From Flavobacterium magnum (GTDB lineage: Bacteria; Bacteroidota; Bacteroidia; Flavobacteriales; Flavobacteriaceae), in the NCBI RefSeq assembly GCF_003055625.1, contig NZ_CP028811.1, positions 2,108,001-2,172,000 of the forward strand: 64,000 bases of DNA. Reading direction: 5' to 3'. Of the stretch, positions 9,641 to 19,238 are shown in pieces (the stretch's first letter is position 1; each line of letters opens with the position of its first letter). The notes beneath the pieces were generated by a model. The model was given only the letters and a program-made list of their open reading frames with translations. It was not told the DNA's origin and did no database searches. The position numbers were made by a program, and so were the translations under genes.

Positions 9641-10174
9641 TTAATTCCAATTCTCTTCGAACCCGTAATCCTCAAAGTTTTCGCCGCTGTCAAACTCGTC
9701 GAGGTCGTCCTCGTCATAGCCGTCCTCGTCGTAACCGAATTCATTTTCATCCGCTTCAAATTGCTTGTCTGGAGCGTCTGCGGGCATATCGCCGTGCGAA
9801 AACAAAGTCGCAGGATAGCTTTCGCCCGGTTGCGGCGCTTCGATTGCGGCCAATTCCACAAGGAATGTCCACATATTCAGGAAATCGTACACATAAATGA
9901 TCTTGGTGTTGTCTTCGTCCAGGAGTTGTCCCAGCGTATGATCCGCCATTGTCATCTGCTCGCCGGGTACGTCTCCACCATCAAAAAGCGGGATTTCCTC
10001 GTCCTGGTTCCATTGCCCGTCACAGGTATAAAAGGACGCCATCTCATTGCCGTCAAACCCAAATGCATTCACTATTGCGTTGTGAAAATCTTCCAGCGTA
10101 TCGTCATCCATAATGGCAATATCACGGAAAACGTCCTCTTCAGCATCAAGTATTACCCTGAATTTGTAAACCAT
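9641..10174 (-). CDS. pRiA4b ORF-3 family (IS1096 passenger-like) protein
   Basis: 177 residues starting MVYKFRVILDAEEDVFRDIAI. The N-terminal 130 residues match the plasmid pRiA4b ORF-3-like domain (PF07929): a compact alpha/beta domain with F/Y-rich strands and the FHNAIVNAFGFDGNEMASFY helix region. The last 40 residues are an Asp/Glu tail (for example DEDGYDEDDLDEF). No transposase lies nearby, so in spite of the family name this is not part of a visible insertion sequence. The function is unknown. Confidence 0.8.
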   Translation of the reverse strand: MVYKFRVILDAEEDVFRDIAIMDDDTLEDFHNAIVNAFGFDGNEMASFYTCDGQWNQDEEIPLFDGGDVPGEQMTMADHTLGQLLDEDNTKIIYVYDFLNMWTFLVELAAIEAPQPGESYPATLFSHGDMPADAPDKQFEADENEFGYDEDGYDEDDLDEFDSGENFEDYGFEENWN

Positions 10175-10429
10175 AATCTTTCATTTTTATTGAACGGCAA
10201 ATTTACGCAAAAGTTTGGAAGTTCAAGGGGTGACGGGATCGGAAGTTTACAGGAAATCCGTTTGACTTAATTTCCAACATTTTAAATCCGCGCTGCAGCC
10301 GGCTCAAGACCTTACGCACTTCCTGCGATGGAAATTGGAACCGTTGCATCGGGCGTTGCTTCATTCTGCAGTGACTGCCGATACGGATTTCGGGAGCAAT
10401 TGCAATCTGATTCGAGGTGTTTGCAGCTC

Positions 10430-10460
10430 TTGAACTTCCGAACTTTTTTCCATACCTTTG
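10430..10460 (+). promoter_or_regulatory. Candidate Bacteroidota promoter for prfA
   Basis: TTG at 10430-10432, a 20-bp spacer and TACCTTTG at 10453-10460 match the Bacteroidota -33/-7 pattern (TTG...TAnnTTTG). The -7 box lies 19 bp before the prfA ATG, implying a very short leader. It also argues against the longer in-frame start at 10417. Confidence 0.6.
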
Positions 10461-10479
10461 CCCTCCAAAAAAGAATACG

Positions 10480-11556
10480 ATGCTAGACAGGCTCCAATAC
10501 GTAAAACAGCGTTTCGACGAAATCTCCGACCTGATTATCCAACCGGATGTCATTGCCGACCAGAAACGTTATGTCGCGTTGAATAAAGAATATAAGGAAT
10601 TGAAAGCGCTCAATGAAAAGCGCGAAGAATACATCAATGTCCTCGGGAATATCGATGAAGCGAACGAAATCATTGCCGATGGCTCAGACGCCGAAATGAC
10701 CGAAATGGCACAGCTGCAGCTCGAAGAAGCCAAGAGCAAACTCCCGCAGATTGAAGACGAAATCAAGTTTATGCTGATCCCGAAAGACCCGGAAGATGCG
10801 AAGAACGTAATGGTCGAGATCCGTGCCGGTACCGGAGGCGATGAGGCCAGTATCTTTGCCGGAGATTTGTTCCGGATGTACACAAAATACTGCGAAGGCC
10901 GAGGCTGGAGAACCTCAGTTGTGGATATGAATGAAGGTACTTCAGGTGGTTTCAAGGAAGTCATTTTTGAGGTTACCGGAGAGGATGTTTATGGTACGCT
11001 CAAATTCGAAGCAGGCGTACACCGCGTCCAGCGCGTGCCGCAAACCGAAACGCAGGGACGCGTCCATACGTCGGCAGCGACGGTTATGGTGCTTCCGGAA
11101 GCTGAGGAATTCGACGTGCAGATCGACATGAATGATGTCCGTATCGACTACTTCTGTTCATCAGGTCCCGGCGGTCAATCGGTAAATACAACCAAATCAG
11201 CGGTGCGTCTGACGCACATGCCCACCGGACTCGTAGCGCAATGCCAGGACGAGAAGTCACAGCACAAAAACAAGGACAAGGCCTTAACGGTGTTGCGTTC
11301 GCGTTTATACGAACAGGAACTTGCCAAAAAGCAGGAGGAAGACGCTAAGAAGCGTTCGTCACAGGTGAGCTCGGGCGACCGTTCCGCGAAAATCCGTACC
11401 TATAACTATTCCCAGGGCCGTGTTACCGATCACCGTATCAATATGAACATTTACGATCTGCAGAATTTCGTGAACGGAGACATCCAGAAGATGATTGACG
11501 AATTGCAATTGGTGAACAATACGGAAAAGCTCAAGGAAGCGAGCGAAGTCTACTAA
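10480..11556 (+). CDS. prfA: Peptide chain release factor 1
   Basis: 358 residues, the normal length for RF1. It recognises UAA and UAG stop codons in the ribosomal A site and triggers peptidyl-tRNA hydrolysis. The catalytic GGQ motif is at residues 231-233 inside [10 protein letters not shown], followed by the basic helix with [17 protein letters not shown]. The RF1 N-terminal coiled domain starts [15 protein letters not shown]. The start at 10480 was chosen over an upstream in-frame codon because the latter would lie in the promoter. It is followed by a terminator and then pyrF. Confidence 0.97.
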   Translation: MLDRLQYVKQRFDEISDLIIQPDVIADQKRYVALNKEYKELKALNEKREEYINVLGNIDEANEIIADGSDAEMTEMAQLQLEEAKSKLPQIEDEIKFMLIPKDPEDAKNVMVEIRAGTGGDEASIFAGDLFRMYTKYCEGRGWRTSVVDMNEGTSGGFKEVIFEVTGEDVYGTLKFEAGVHRVQRVPQTETQGRVHTSAATVMVLPEAEEFDVQIDMNDVRIDYFCSSGPGGQSVNTTKSAVRLTHMPTGLVAQCQDEKSQHKNKDKALTVLRSRLYEQELAKKQEEDAKKRSSQVSSGDRSAKIRTYNYSQGRVTDHRINMNIYDLQNFVNGDIQKMIDELQLVNNTEKLKEASEVY

Positions 11557-11566
11557 GAAAACGACA

Positions 11567-11596
11567 AATGCCTGCCTTACCGCGGGCATTTTTTTT
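11567..11596 (+). terminator. Rho-independent terminator of prfA
   Basis: AATGCCTGC pairs with GCGGGCATT (one G-U wobble) around a 6-nt loop and is followed by TTTTTT. It begins 11 bp after the prfA stop. Confidence 0.85.
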
Positions 11597-11619
11597 AATT
11601 TTAACCGCAGCGACAACCC

Positions 11620-12438
11620 ATGACAACAGCACAACTTATCGCGCAGATCCACAGCAAGAAATCATTCCTTTGTATCGGACTTGATGTCGATCTGAACAAA
11701 ATCCCAAAGCATTTGCTTGACACTGAAGACCCGATTTTCGAGTTTAACAAGGCCATTATCGATGCGACACATGATTTGGCGGTTTCGTATAAACCCAATA
11801 CGGCGTTTTACGAGGCCTATGGCTTGACAGGCTGGCAGTCACTGGAGAAAACAATACGATACCTGAACGCGAATTATCCTGAAATCTTTACCATTGCTGA
11901 TGCCAAGCGCGGCGATATCGGGAATACGTCGACGATGTACGCGAAGGCTTTCCTCGACGATTTACAGTTTGATTCCGTTACGGTGGCCCCTTATATGGGT
12001 AAGGATTCGGTCGAACCGTTTCTGCAATTTGAAGATAAGCATGCCATCATGCTGGCGCTGACGTCCAATGAGGGTGCATTCGATTTCCAGACCCTGAATA
12101 CGGATGGAAAAGAACTCTACAGGCAAGTCCTCGAGACTTCCGTAACATGGAAAAATTCAGAACGATTAATGTATGTGGTCGGGGCTACAAAGGCAGAGTA
12201 TTTTACCGAAGTCCGTAAAATCGTCCCCGACAGCTTCCTACTCGTTCCCGGTGTTGGCGCGCAGGGGGGCAGTTTATCGGAAGTCTGTAAGTACGGAATG
12301 AATGACAATGTGGGATTATTGATCAACTCATCGCGCGCAATCATTTATGCATCCCCAGAAAGGGATTTTGCCGAAAAGGCGAGGGAAGAGGCATCCAAAA
12401 TTCAGCAGGAGATGAGCGTGATTTTATCGGACCGCTAA
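11620..12438 (+). CDS. pyrF: Orotidine-5'-phosphate decarboxylase (type 2)
   Basis: 272 residues. It catalyses the last step of de novo UMP synthesis, OMP to UMP plus CO2. The active-site [11 protein letters not shown] motif carries the catalytic lysine at residue 96. Length and the N-terminal [18 protein letters not shown] segment place it in the longer PyrF subfamily common in Bacteroidota and Actinobacteria. It sits just after the prfA terminator and is convergent with thrC, with 14 bp between the stops. Confidence 0.95.
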   Translation: MTTAQLIAQIHSKKSFLCIGLDVDLNKIPKHLLDTEDPIFEFNKAIIDATHDLAVSYKPNTAFYEAYGLTGWQSLEKTIRYLNANYPEIFTIADAKRGDIGNTSTMYAKAFLDDLQFDSVTVAPYMGKDSVEPFLQFEDKHAIMLALTSNEGAFDFQTLNTDGKELYRQVLETSVTWKNSERLMYVVGATKAEYFTEVRKIVPDSFLLVPGVGAQGGSLSEVCKYGMNDNVGLLINSSRAIIYASPERDFAEKAREEASKIQQEMSVILSDR

Positions 12439-12452
12439 CGAATCAAATGTAT

Positions 12453-13751
12453 TTATCCTGAATGACTTAAAAAATCTTTAAGTTCGTTGTAAGTGCTAAT
12501 TTTCAAACTTTTCTTTTCCTTCCCCAACACACTTTTAATCTGTTCGGGAATATCGAGCGTAATCCCTAACAGCGGCTCCACGGTTTCGGGGAATTTAATC
12601 GGATGTGCGGTTTCCAGAAATATGCCGATGCTTCCGGGATGCTTTGCCATTTCTTTCTTTAGTCCGAGGTATCCGACGGCACCATGCGGTTCAGCGATAT
12701 ATCCTGAATTTTCATAAATGGCTTTCATTGCTGATTTTGTTTCGTCATCGGTAAATGAAAAGGATGAAAAGTCCTTTTCGAATTCGGACAGGTCATTGTG
12801 GTACAGTTCCTGAATCCTGATGAAATTGCTCGGATTTCCCACATCCATTGCATTCGAAATCGTTGCTACCGATGATTTTGGGGCGTATTTCCCGTTTTCA
12901 AGGAACCTCGGCACGGTATCGTTGGCATTCGTTGACGCTACAAAATAGGCAATCGGGAGGCCGAGCCGTTTTGCCATGATTGCGGCACAAATGTTCCCGA
13001 AATTCCCGCTTGGGCACGAGACGATTAACGGTTTATTTTCTCTTTTCAATTGCTTATAAGCAAAAAAGATATAAAACATCTGCGGCAGCCAACGCGCGAT
13101 GTTGATGGAATTGGCCGATGTTAGATTATGATTTTTTAGGTCTTCATCCAAAAATGCCTTCTTTACCATATCCTGGCAATCATCGAACACACCATCAACT
13201 TCCAATGCTGTAATGTTCTGTCCTAAGGTCGTTAATTGCCGTTCCTGTACATCGCTGACTTTTCCCGCAGGATACAAAATCACGACGTCGACGCCTTTTA
13301 CGCCCAGAAAGCCGCTGGCCACCGCGCCGCCGGTGTCACCTGAAGTGGCGACCAAAACCGTGTTGCGTGTCTCAGGATTATTTCGGTTGAAATAGGCCAG
13401 ACAACGCGCCATAAACCGGGCACCGACATCCTTAAATGCCATCGTCGGGCCATGAAACAACTCGAGGGAATAAACGTTTTCTTCCATTTTTACGATCGGG
13501 AAATCAAAGCACAGGGTGTCTGCAATAATCTGTCTCAATTCGTTTTCGGGGATTTCGTTTCCGATGAATTGTCTGATCGCACCGAATGCAATTTCTTCGT
13601 TCGTCAGGGTTTCAATATGCTCGAAAAAGGAAATTGGCAAAGGCGTGATGGTCTTCGGGAAATACAACCCTTTATCCGGGGCCAGCCCTTGTATTACGGC
13701 TTCCCGAAATGATACCTCCGGGGCATTATGGTTTAAACTATAGTACGTCAT
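12453..13751 (-). CDS. thrC: Threonine synthase
   Basis: 432 residues, a PLP enzyme converting O-phosphohomoserine to threonine. The PLP lysine is K107 in HGPTMAFKDVG, and the SGDTGGAVASGF and SCPSGNFGNICAA loops bind the phosphates. It is the last gene of the thrABC run, 17 bp after thrB. Start ATG at 13751. Confidence 0.96.
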   Translation of the reverse strand: MTYYSLNHNAPEVSFREAVIQGLAPDKGLYFPKTITPLPISFFEHIETLTNEEIAFGAIRQFIGNEIPENELRQIIADTLCFDFPIVKMEENVYSLELFHGPTMAFKDVGARFMARCLAYFNRNNPETRNTVLVATSGDTGGAVASGFLGVKGVDVVILYPAGKVSDVQERQLTTLGQNITALEVDGVFDDCQDMVKKAFLDEDLKNHNLTSANSINIARWLPQMFYIFFAYKQLKRENKPLIVSCPSGNFGNICAAIMAKRLGLPIAYFVASTNANDTVPRFLENGKYAPKSSVATISNAMDVGNPSNFIRIQELYHNDLSEFEKDFSSFSFTDDETKSAMKAIYENSGYIAEPHGAVGYLGLKKEMAKHPGSIGIFLETAHPIKFPETVEPLLGITLDIPEQIKSVLGKEKKSLKISTYNELKDFLSHSG

Positions 13752-13768
13752 TTTTGATTTGGAATTTA

Positions 13769-14698
13769 TTAATGAGAAGCCAATATTTTAACCCCAATGT
13801 CATTTACCGGTGAGACATGGATTTCATATGGGAGTTTTATGTTGTCGTAAACCGAAGACATGCTTTCGGCTACTTTATGGGCCGTTTCCCTTCCTTTACA
13901 CAACGCAAATACAGAAGGCCCCGATCCTGAAATGCCACTGCCTAACGCACCGTTTTCCAGCGCTGCGGCCTTGATAAGATCGAAGCCCGGAATGAGGACG
14001 CTCCGTAATGGCTCCACAATCTCGTCATGCAATGATCGGCCGATGAGCTCATAATTATTGGTATAAAGCCCCGCCACAAGTCCGCCAACATTTCCCCATT
14101 GCGCAATCGCGCTTTTAAGCGGAATGTTTTGCTTCAAGACCGATCTGGCGTCAGCGGTTTTCAGTTCAATCTGTGGGTGAATCACCGCAGCATACAATTC
14201 GGATGGGCTTTCAATCCTGATGATGTCCAGGGGGTCATAGCTGCGAACGAGCGTAAAACCGCCCAATAGCGCCGGCGCTACATTGTCTGCGTGTGCGCTG
14301 CCGCTCGCGAGCTTTTCGCCCTGCATTGCAAATGGCACCAACTCGTGCGCTGAAAATGGATTCCCGAGGAGTGCGTTGATGCCAAAAACCGCTCCGGCTG
14401 AACTTGCCGCAGAACTGCCGATGCCGCTTCCGGCCTTAATCTTTTTATAAATCTCAATCTCAAAACCAAAGTCGGTTTCCACCTGCGCGAGCATCGCCAA
14501 CGCTGCGACACCGGATACATTTTTTTCGGTTTCCAGGGGCAGATCGGCTCCAGCAATTTTCGTAATGCGGACCCCTTTGGCTGACATTTTCCTGACAACC
14601 ATCTCATCACCCACATTGTCTAGGCACACACCCAGCACATCGAATCCGCAGGAGAGGTTTGCGATCGTAGCGGGACAGAATATCTTTATTTCTTTCAT
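13769..14698 (-). CDS. thrB: Homoserine kinase
   Basis: 309 residues of the GHMP kinase family; it phosphorylates L-homoserine using ATP. The phosphate-binding motif KAGSGIGSSAASSAGA is at residues 88-103, and the C-terminal GSGISGSGPSVFAL motif is the third GHMP block. The N-terminal FCPATIANLSCGFDVLG is typical. It lies 84 bp after thrA and 17 bp before thrC, in pathway order. Confidence 0.96.
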   Translation of the reverse strand: MKEIKIFCPATIANLSCGFDVLGVCLDNVGDEMVVRKMSAKGVRITKIAGADLPLETEKNVSGVAALAMLAQVETDFGFEIEIYKKIKAGSGIGSSAASSAGAVFGINALLGNPFSAHELVPFAMQGEKLASGSAHADNVAPALLGGFTLVRSYDPLDIIRIESPSELYAAVIHPQIELKTADARSVLKQNIPLKSAIAQWGNVGGLVAGLYTNNYELIGRSLHDEIVEPLRSVLIPGFDLIKAAALENGALGSGISGSGPSVFALCKGRETAHKVAESMSSVYDNIKLPYEIHVSPVNDIGVKILASH

Positions 14699-14782
14699 GA
14701 TTATAAACTTACAAAGCGGCAGTGTAGCAAAGTTTCCGTCGTGACAAAAAAGAAAACGCCAATTTGCTGCTTCAGCCCTTAA

Positions 14783-17239
14783 TTACACATTCCCCACACG
14801 TATCACATCCGCGAAAATTCCGGAAGCCGTAACCGCAGCCCCGGCCCCGGCCCCTTTGATAATCAGCGGCTGGTCCACGTATCGGTCGGTGTAAAAAAGT
14901 ACAATATTATCTTTTCCTTCAAGGTTGTAAAAATCATGTCCTTTCGGGATCACCTGCAACCCTACCGAAGCTTTCCCGTTTTCAAACTGCGCGACATATT
15001 TGAGGCGGCAGTCTTTCGAGGCAGCCTCTTTGTACAAGGCATCAAAATGCGCGGCGTTTGCGGTAAGCGAGCTGAAAAAATCGGGGACATTATCAGTATC
15101 CAGCGACGACTGTGGCAAAAAGGACTTGTTTTCAATGTCATTGATTTCCATTTCATAGCCGCTTTCGCGTATGAGGATCAGGATCTTGCGCGCAACGTCG
15201 ACGCCGCTGAGGTCAATTTTCGGATCGGGCTCAGTAAAGCCCTGGACTCCGGCTTCTTTAACCACATCATGGAATGAAGCGTTTTCATTGAAATTATTGA
15301 AAATGAAATTCAGGCTCCCCGACAAAACCGCCTGAATCTTGTTGACCTTGTCTCCCGAAGCGATCATCCGTTTCAGCGTGTCTATGATAGGCAATCCGGC
15401 ACCCACATTGGTTTCAAATAAAAACGGCGCATTGTACTTTCGGGAGAGGTTTTTCAAATTTTTGTAATTTTCGAATCCGGAAGCGCAGGCAATCTTGTTA
15501 CAGGTTACCACCGCGATATTTTTCTCGAGATATTGCGCATAGGTTTTTGAAATCTCCTCATTGGCGGTAATATCAACGAAAACGCTGTTGCGCAGGTTCA
15601 GCGCTTTGACACGCTCAACGAATGTTTCCTTGTCCGCTTTTTCACCATGCTCAAGCAGGCTTTTCCATTCCTTTAAAGGAATACCGTCTTCATCAAAAAG
15701 CATTTTCCGGGAATTGGAAACACCGATAAGGCGAACGTTAATTTTAAGATTGTCTTTCAGGTATTTTTTCTGGCTGCTGATTTGTTCCATGAATTTCTCA
15801 CCCACATTCCCGACACCCATTACAAAAAGGTTCAGCTGTTTGATGTTGTCCTCAAAAAAGCGTTCGTGCAGCGTATTCAATGCTTTCTGTACATCTTTCT
15901 CATTGATAACGACCGAAATATTTCTCTCTGAAGCGCCTTGGGCAATGGCCCGGATGTTTACGTTGTTTTTGCCCAGCGTACTGAACATCTTCCCGCTCAG
16001 TCCCTGATGGTTTTTCATATTTTCACCAACCAATGCCACGATGCACAGGTTTTTTTCCACTGTGCAGGGATCGATCCGCTGCTGCGTGATTTCTATTTCG
16101 AAGGCCTCATCGACGCTGGTCCTTGCGGCGTCTGCATCCTCATGCTGTATGCCGATGCAGATGGAATGCTCAGAAGAGGCCTGGGTGATGAAAATGACAT
16201 TGATGCCTTTATTGGACAGCGCCTCAAAAACCCTTTTCGAGAATCCGGTTACTCCGATGATTCCCGATCCCTCGATGGTCAGCAGTGCAATCCGATCGAT
16301 GTGTGTGATGCCCTTTATGGGATTCGACTGCACATTGTTTTCATCGGAAATGCGCGTCCCGACGGCTTCGGGCTCAAAAGTGTTCTTTATCAGGATCGGG
16401 ATTTTCAGGTTCAAAACAGGCTGGATCGTGGGCGGGTAAAGCACCTTGGCGCCAAAATGCGATAATTCCATCGCTTCCTGATAAGAGATGCGTTCGATGG
16501 GCTGTGCCTGTTTGACGAGTCTGGGATTGGCGGTGTACATTCCGTTCACATCAGTCCAGATTTCAAGTACAGTGGCATGAAGGGCAGCCGCCAGGATTGC
16601 AGCTGTGTAATCCGATCCGCCGCGTCCCAGGGTGGTGTTGTTGCCATCGCTGGATGATGCCACAAAGCCCGGAATCACTGTGACGCGCTGCGCAGCGCTC
16701 GTGAAATAGTCGGAAATCAGTCTGTTGGTCGTTTCAAAATTCACGGCGGCTTTTCCAAAACTCCTGTTGGTTTTGATGAGTTCGCGGCTGTCCTTAAACG
16801 CGGCTTCGTTGCGCAGTCCGTCCTCCTGCTTCATCGCTTCGGAAATTACCGATGATGACAGGATTTCACCGAAACCGACAATCGTATCGGAAGTCCGTGC
16901 TGACAATTCACCCAATAAGAAACATCCGTCAAACAAGGTGTCGAGGTGGTTGATGATGCGCTTGACATGGCTTAGCAACGCGCTCTGGTGGTTTACCGGA
17001 ATCAGGTCCCTGATGGCGTCGAGGTGTTTTTGCTCAATCAGGCGGGAGATTTCCTTGTAGTTTTCGTTTTTCGCGGCCGCTTCGCGCGAGGCCGTCAGCA
17101 GCAGGTCAGTCACACCGCTGAATGCGGACACGACGATGACCAGGCGATTGTCTTTTGACTGACTTTTGACGATATCTATTACGCGGCGGATATTTGCGGC
17201 ATCGGCCACAGAAGTGCCGCCAAATTTTAGGATTTTCAT
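14783..17239 (-). CDS. thrA: Bifunctional aspartokinase / homoserine dehydrogenase
   Basis: 818 residues, the usual length of the fused enzyme that performs the first and third steps from aspartate to homoserine. The kinase half begins MKILKFGGTSVADA, with the RGGSDYTAAILA segment near 210 and an ACT regulatory pair up to about 460. The dehydrogenase half begins at the NAD(P)-binding LFVMGVGNVGEKFM near 467 and includes the TCNKIA and GAGLPIIDTLK motifs. The ACT domains imply feedback control by threonine. A threonine-rich leader peptide ends 77 bp upstream of the start codon and suggests a second, translational-pause control. Confidence 0.96.
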   Translation of the reverse strand: MKILKFGGTSVADAANIRRVIDIVKSQSKDNRLVIVVSAFSGVTDLLLTASREAAAKNENYKEISRLIEQKHLDAIRDLIPVNHQSALLSHVKRIINHLDTLFDGCFLLGELSARTSDTIVGFGEILSSSVISEAMKQEDGLRNEAAFKDSRELIKTNRSFGKAAVNFETTNRLISDYFTSAAQRVTVIPGFVASSSDGNNTTLGRGGSDYTAAILAAALHATVLEIWTDVNGMYTANPRLVKQAQPIERISYQEAMELSHFGAKVLYPPTIQPVLNLKIPILIKNTFEPEAVGTRISDENNVQSNPIKGITHIDRIALLTIEGSGIIGVTGFSKRVFEALSNKGINVIFITQASSEHSICIGIQHEDADAARTSVDEAFEIEITQQRIDPCTVEKNLCIVALVGENMKNHQGLSGKMFSTLGKNNVNIRAIAQGASERNISVVINEKDVQKALNTLHERFFEDNIKQLNLFVMGVGNVGEKFMEQISSQKKYLKDNLKINVRLIGVSNSRKMLFDEDGIPLKEWKSLLEHGEKADKETFVERVKALNLRNSVFVDITANEEISKTYAQYLEKNIAVVTCNKIACASGFENYKNLKNLSRKYNAPFLFETNVGAGLPIIDTLKRMIASGDKVNKIQAVLSGSLNFIFNNFNENASFHDVVKEAGVQGFTEPDPKIDLSGVDVARKILILIRESGYEMEINDIENKSFLPQSSLDTDNVPDFFSSLTANAAHFDALYKEAASKDCRLKYVAQFENGKASVGLQVIPKGHDFYNLEGKDNIVLFYTDRYVDQPLIIKGAGAGAAVTASGIFADVIRVGNV

Positions 17240-17307
17240 TATGAATTATTTTAGGGAAACGTAAATGCGGTTTTATTTTCTTTCGAAAAATACAGGCAGG
17301 ATGATAT

Positions 17308-17331
17308 GTAAACTGTTTACCCCAATGGGGT
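17308..17331 (-). promoter_or_regulatory. Hairpins at the end of the thr leader peptide (candidate attenuator)
   Basis: On the minus strand ACCCC-ATT-GGGGT (17319-17331) covers the last leader codons and the first base of the stop, directly followed by GTAAAC-A-GTTTAC (17308-17320), which overlaps it by two bases and so excludes it. Only one of the two can form fully, which would suit a switch controlled by a ribosome stalled on the Thr run. The T tract downstream is weak. A candidate -7 box TATTTTTG is at 17417-17424. Confidence 0.4.
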
Positions 17332-17406
17332 CGTGGTAGTAGATGTTGTCGAACCAACATATACGGTTACTGAAGAAGGGATGATTATGCAGGAAGGATT
17401 TGTCAT
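17317..17406 (-). CDS. Threonine/isoleucine-rich leader peptide of the thr operon
   Basis: A 29-residue frame reads MTNPSCIIIPSSVTVYVG then STTSTTTTPLG, stop TAA at 17317-17319. It contains three consecutive Ile codons and the run TTSTTTT, with eight Thr in total. This is the composition of E. coli ThrL, whose translation senses charged tRNA-Thr and tRNA-Ile to attenuate thrABC. It lies 77 bp upstream of thrA on the same strand. A short hairpin covers its last codons. No classical Rho-independent terminator with a long U tract follows, so the mechanism may differ from the enteric one. Composition and position are seen in the sequence; regulation is inferred. An overlapping 61-codon frame in another register (start 17438) lacks any such bias. 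Confidence 0.7.
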   Translation of the reverse strand: MTNPSCIIIPSSVTVYVGSTTSTTTTPLG

Positions 17407-17638
17407 ATCTGTTTGCCAAAAATACATTTTTTTGCATATACCTACACCTTGTGTGAAATTTTTACAGATATGGCATTAATTGTGTGAAATGTCACGGCAA
17501 TGAGACTGAATTTCTATTTAACCGATACAAAAAATACCGATTGTTAAATTTGAGATGGTATCAGGCGGTTAATTATTATCAACAAACCTTGGATTTTAAC
17601 GACCGATTGCGGAATTTTGGCCTTTCAATCACCAACTA

Positions 17639-19147
17639 ATGGACAACACCCACTATATCAGCTCAGATATCCTGACCTTTGAGCAAATCAACGACATTGT
17701 CGTACAACATAAAACCCTCGCGCTTTCTGAGGAAGCTAAAGTCAATATACAGAAATGCCGCGACTACCTCGACAACAAGATGCAGTCGCACGATGAACCC
17801 ATTTACGGGATCAACACGGGCTTTGGATCGCTTTACAACATCAAGATTTCAAAGGAAAACCTGTCGAAACTCCAGGAAAACCTGGTCAAGTCGCACGCCT
17901 GCGGCATCGGGGATGAGGTACCGCAACCTATAGTAAAACTCATGTTGCTGCTTAAAATCCAGTCGCTCAGTTATGGGAATTCGGGTGTCCAGCTGCTCAC
18001 GGTGGAGCGCTTGGTTGATTTCTACAATAACGACATCCTACCTGTCATTTACACGCAGGGGTCGTTAGGCGCTTCCGGCGATTTAGCGCCGCTGGCCCAT
18101 TTGTCGCTGCCACTTTTGGGTCTTGGCGAAGTGTTTTTTGGGCATAAGAGGCTTCCTTCGATGGATGTCCTGACGCATTTCGGCTGGAAGCCCATCGAGT
18201 TGCAATCAAAGGAAGGGCTGGCGCTCTTAAACGGCACGCAGTTCATGAGTGCTTACGGCGTTTATGTGCTGCTCAAAGCGTGCAAATATTCTTACCTTGC
18301 TGATTTGATCGGGTCAGTTTCCCTCGAAGGTTTTGACGGCCGGATTGAACCGTTCAACGAACTGATCCATTACATCAGGCCGCACAAAGGCCAGGTGGTT
18401 ACGGCGCGCCGTGTCGCGGAATTCCTTGAAGGCAGCCAGATTATCTCCCAATACAAACAGCACGTACAGGATCCGTACTCTTTCCGCTGCATACCGCAGG
18501 TACACGGGGCGTCAAAAGATGCGATCGATTACGTCAAGAAGGTCTTCAAAACCGAAGTGAATTCGGTAACAGATAACCCGAACATTTTCTGGGAAAGCGA
18601 CAAAATTATTTCCGGAGGGAATTTCCACGGGCAGCCACTGGCGCTGGCACTGGATTTTATGGCCATTGCGTTATCTGAGCTCGGAAGCATTTCGGAAAGG
18701 CGTACCTATCAGCTTATTTCAGGGCTGCGCGGACTTCCCGCATTCCTGGTTGAGAATCCGGGATTGAACTCAGGTTTTATGATCCCGCAATATACGGCCG
18801 CCAGTATTGCCAGCCAGAACAAGCAGTTGTCAACGCCGGCCAGTGTAGACAGCATTGTCTCGTCTAATGGCCAGGAAGACCACGTGAGCATGGGAGCAAA
18901 TGCTGCGGTAAAGGCGTTAAAAGTGATGGAAAACCTTGAAAGGATTCTCGCAATCGAACTGATGAATGCCTCACAGGCCATCCATTTCCGGGAACCGTTA
19001 AAGTCAAGCGCTTTTATCGAAAGTTTCCTGAAATCTTACCGTGAGGAAGTGCCGTTGGTAGGAGAGGACCGCATTTTGCATTATGACATACAAAAAACGG
19101 TGGAATTCTTAAGTAGCTTCCAAATCGAAGAAGATTTGTTTAATTAG
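17639..19147 (+). CDS. hutH: Histidine ammonia-lyase (aromatic amino acid lyase family)
   Basis: 502 residues; deaminates L-histidine to urocanate. The Ala-Ser-Gly triad that cyclises to the MIO cofactor is at residues 145-147 in GSLGASGDLAPLAHL, and the catalytic tyrosine lies in PIYGINTGFG near residue 56. The selectivity pair in NLVKSHACG is Ser-His (85-86), the pair seen in histidine lyases rather than His-Leu of tyrosine lyases. No other hut gene lies in the window, so the degradation pathway must be encoded elsewhere. A possible -7 box TAAATTTG is at 17545-17552. It is divergent from the thr operon. Confidence 0.9.
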   Translation: MDNTHYISSDILTFEQINDIVVQHKTLALSEEAKVNIQKCRDYLDNKMQSHDEPIYGINTGFGSLYNIKISKENLSKLQENLVKSHACGIGDEVPQPIVKLMLLLKIQSLSYGNSGVQLLTVERLVDFYNNDILPVIYTQGSLGASGDLAPLAHLSLPLLGLGEVFFGHKRLPSMDVLTHFGWKPIELQSKEGLALLNGTQFMSAYGVYVLLKACKYSYLADLIGSVSLEGFDGRIEPFNELIHYIRPHKGQVVTARRVAEFLEGSQIISQYKQHVQDPYSFRCIPQVHGASKDAIDYVKKVFKTEVNSVTDNPNIFWESDKIISGGNFHGQPLALALDFMAIALSELGSISERRTYQLISGLRGLPAFLVENPGLNSGFMIPQYTAASIASQNKQLSTPASVDSIVSSNGQEDHVSMGANAAVKALKVMENLERILAIELMNASQAIHFREPLKSSAFIESFLKSYREEVPLVGEDRILHYDIQKTVEFLSSFQIEEDLFN

Positions 19148-19238
19148 CGTCGTGCGGCAGGTAAAGTCAGAACAACTAAAGAACGTCACTTCACCTCCGA
19201 TTGCGCTGTGTCTTTTCCAACCTTTCTAATTTCTGAGT

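Noticed and set aside
9641..10174. Insertion sequence suggested by the IS1096/pRiA4b family name
   Set aside because: No transposase or terminal inverted repeats were found on either side.
9608..10270. 220-codon frame on the plus strand
   Set aside because: It is antisense to the pRiA4b-like gene and has no recognisable domain.
17639..19147. Tyrosine or phenylalanine ammonia-lyase
   Set aside because: The selectivity pair is Ser-His, as in histidine lyases. A tyrosine lyase would have His-Leu at this place.
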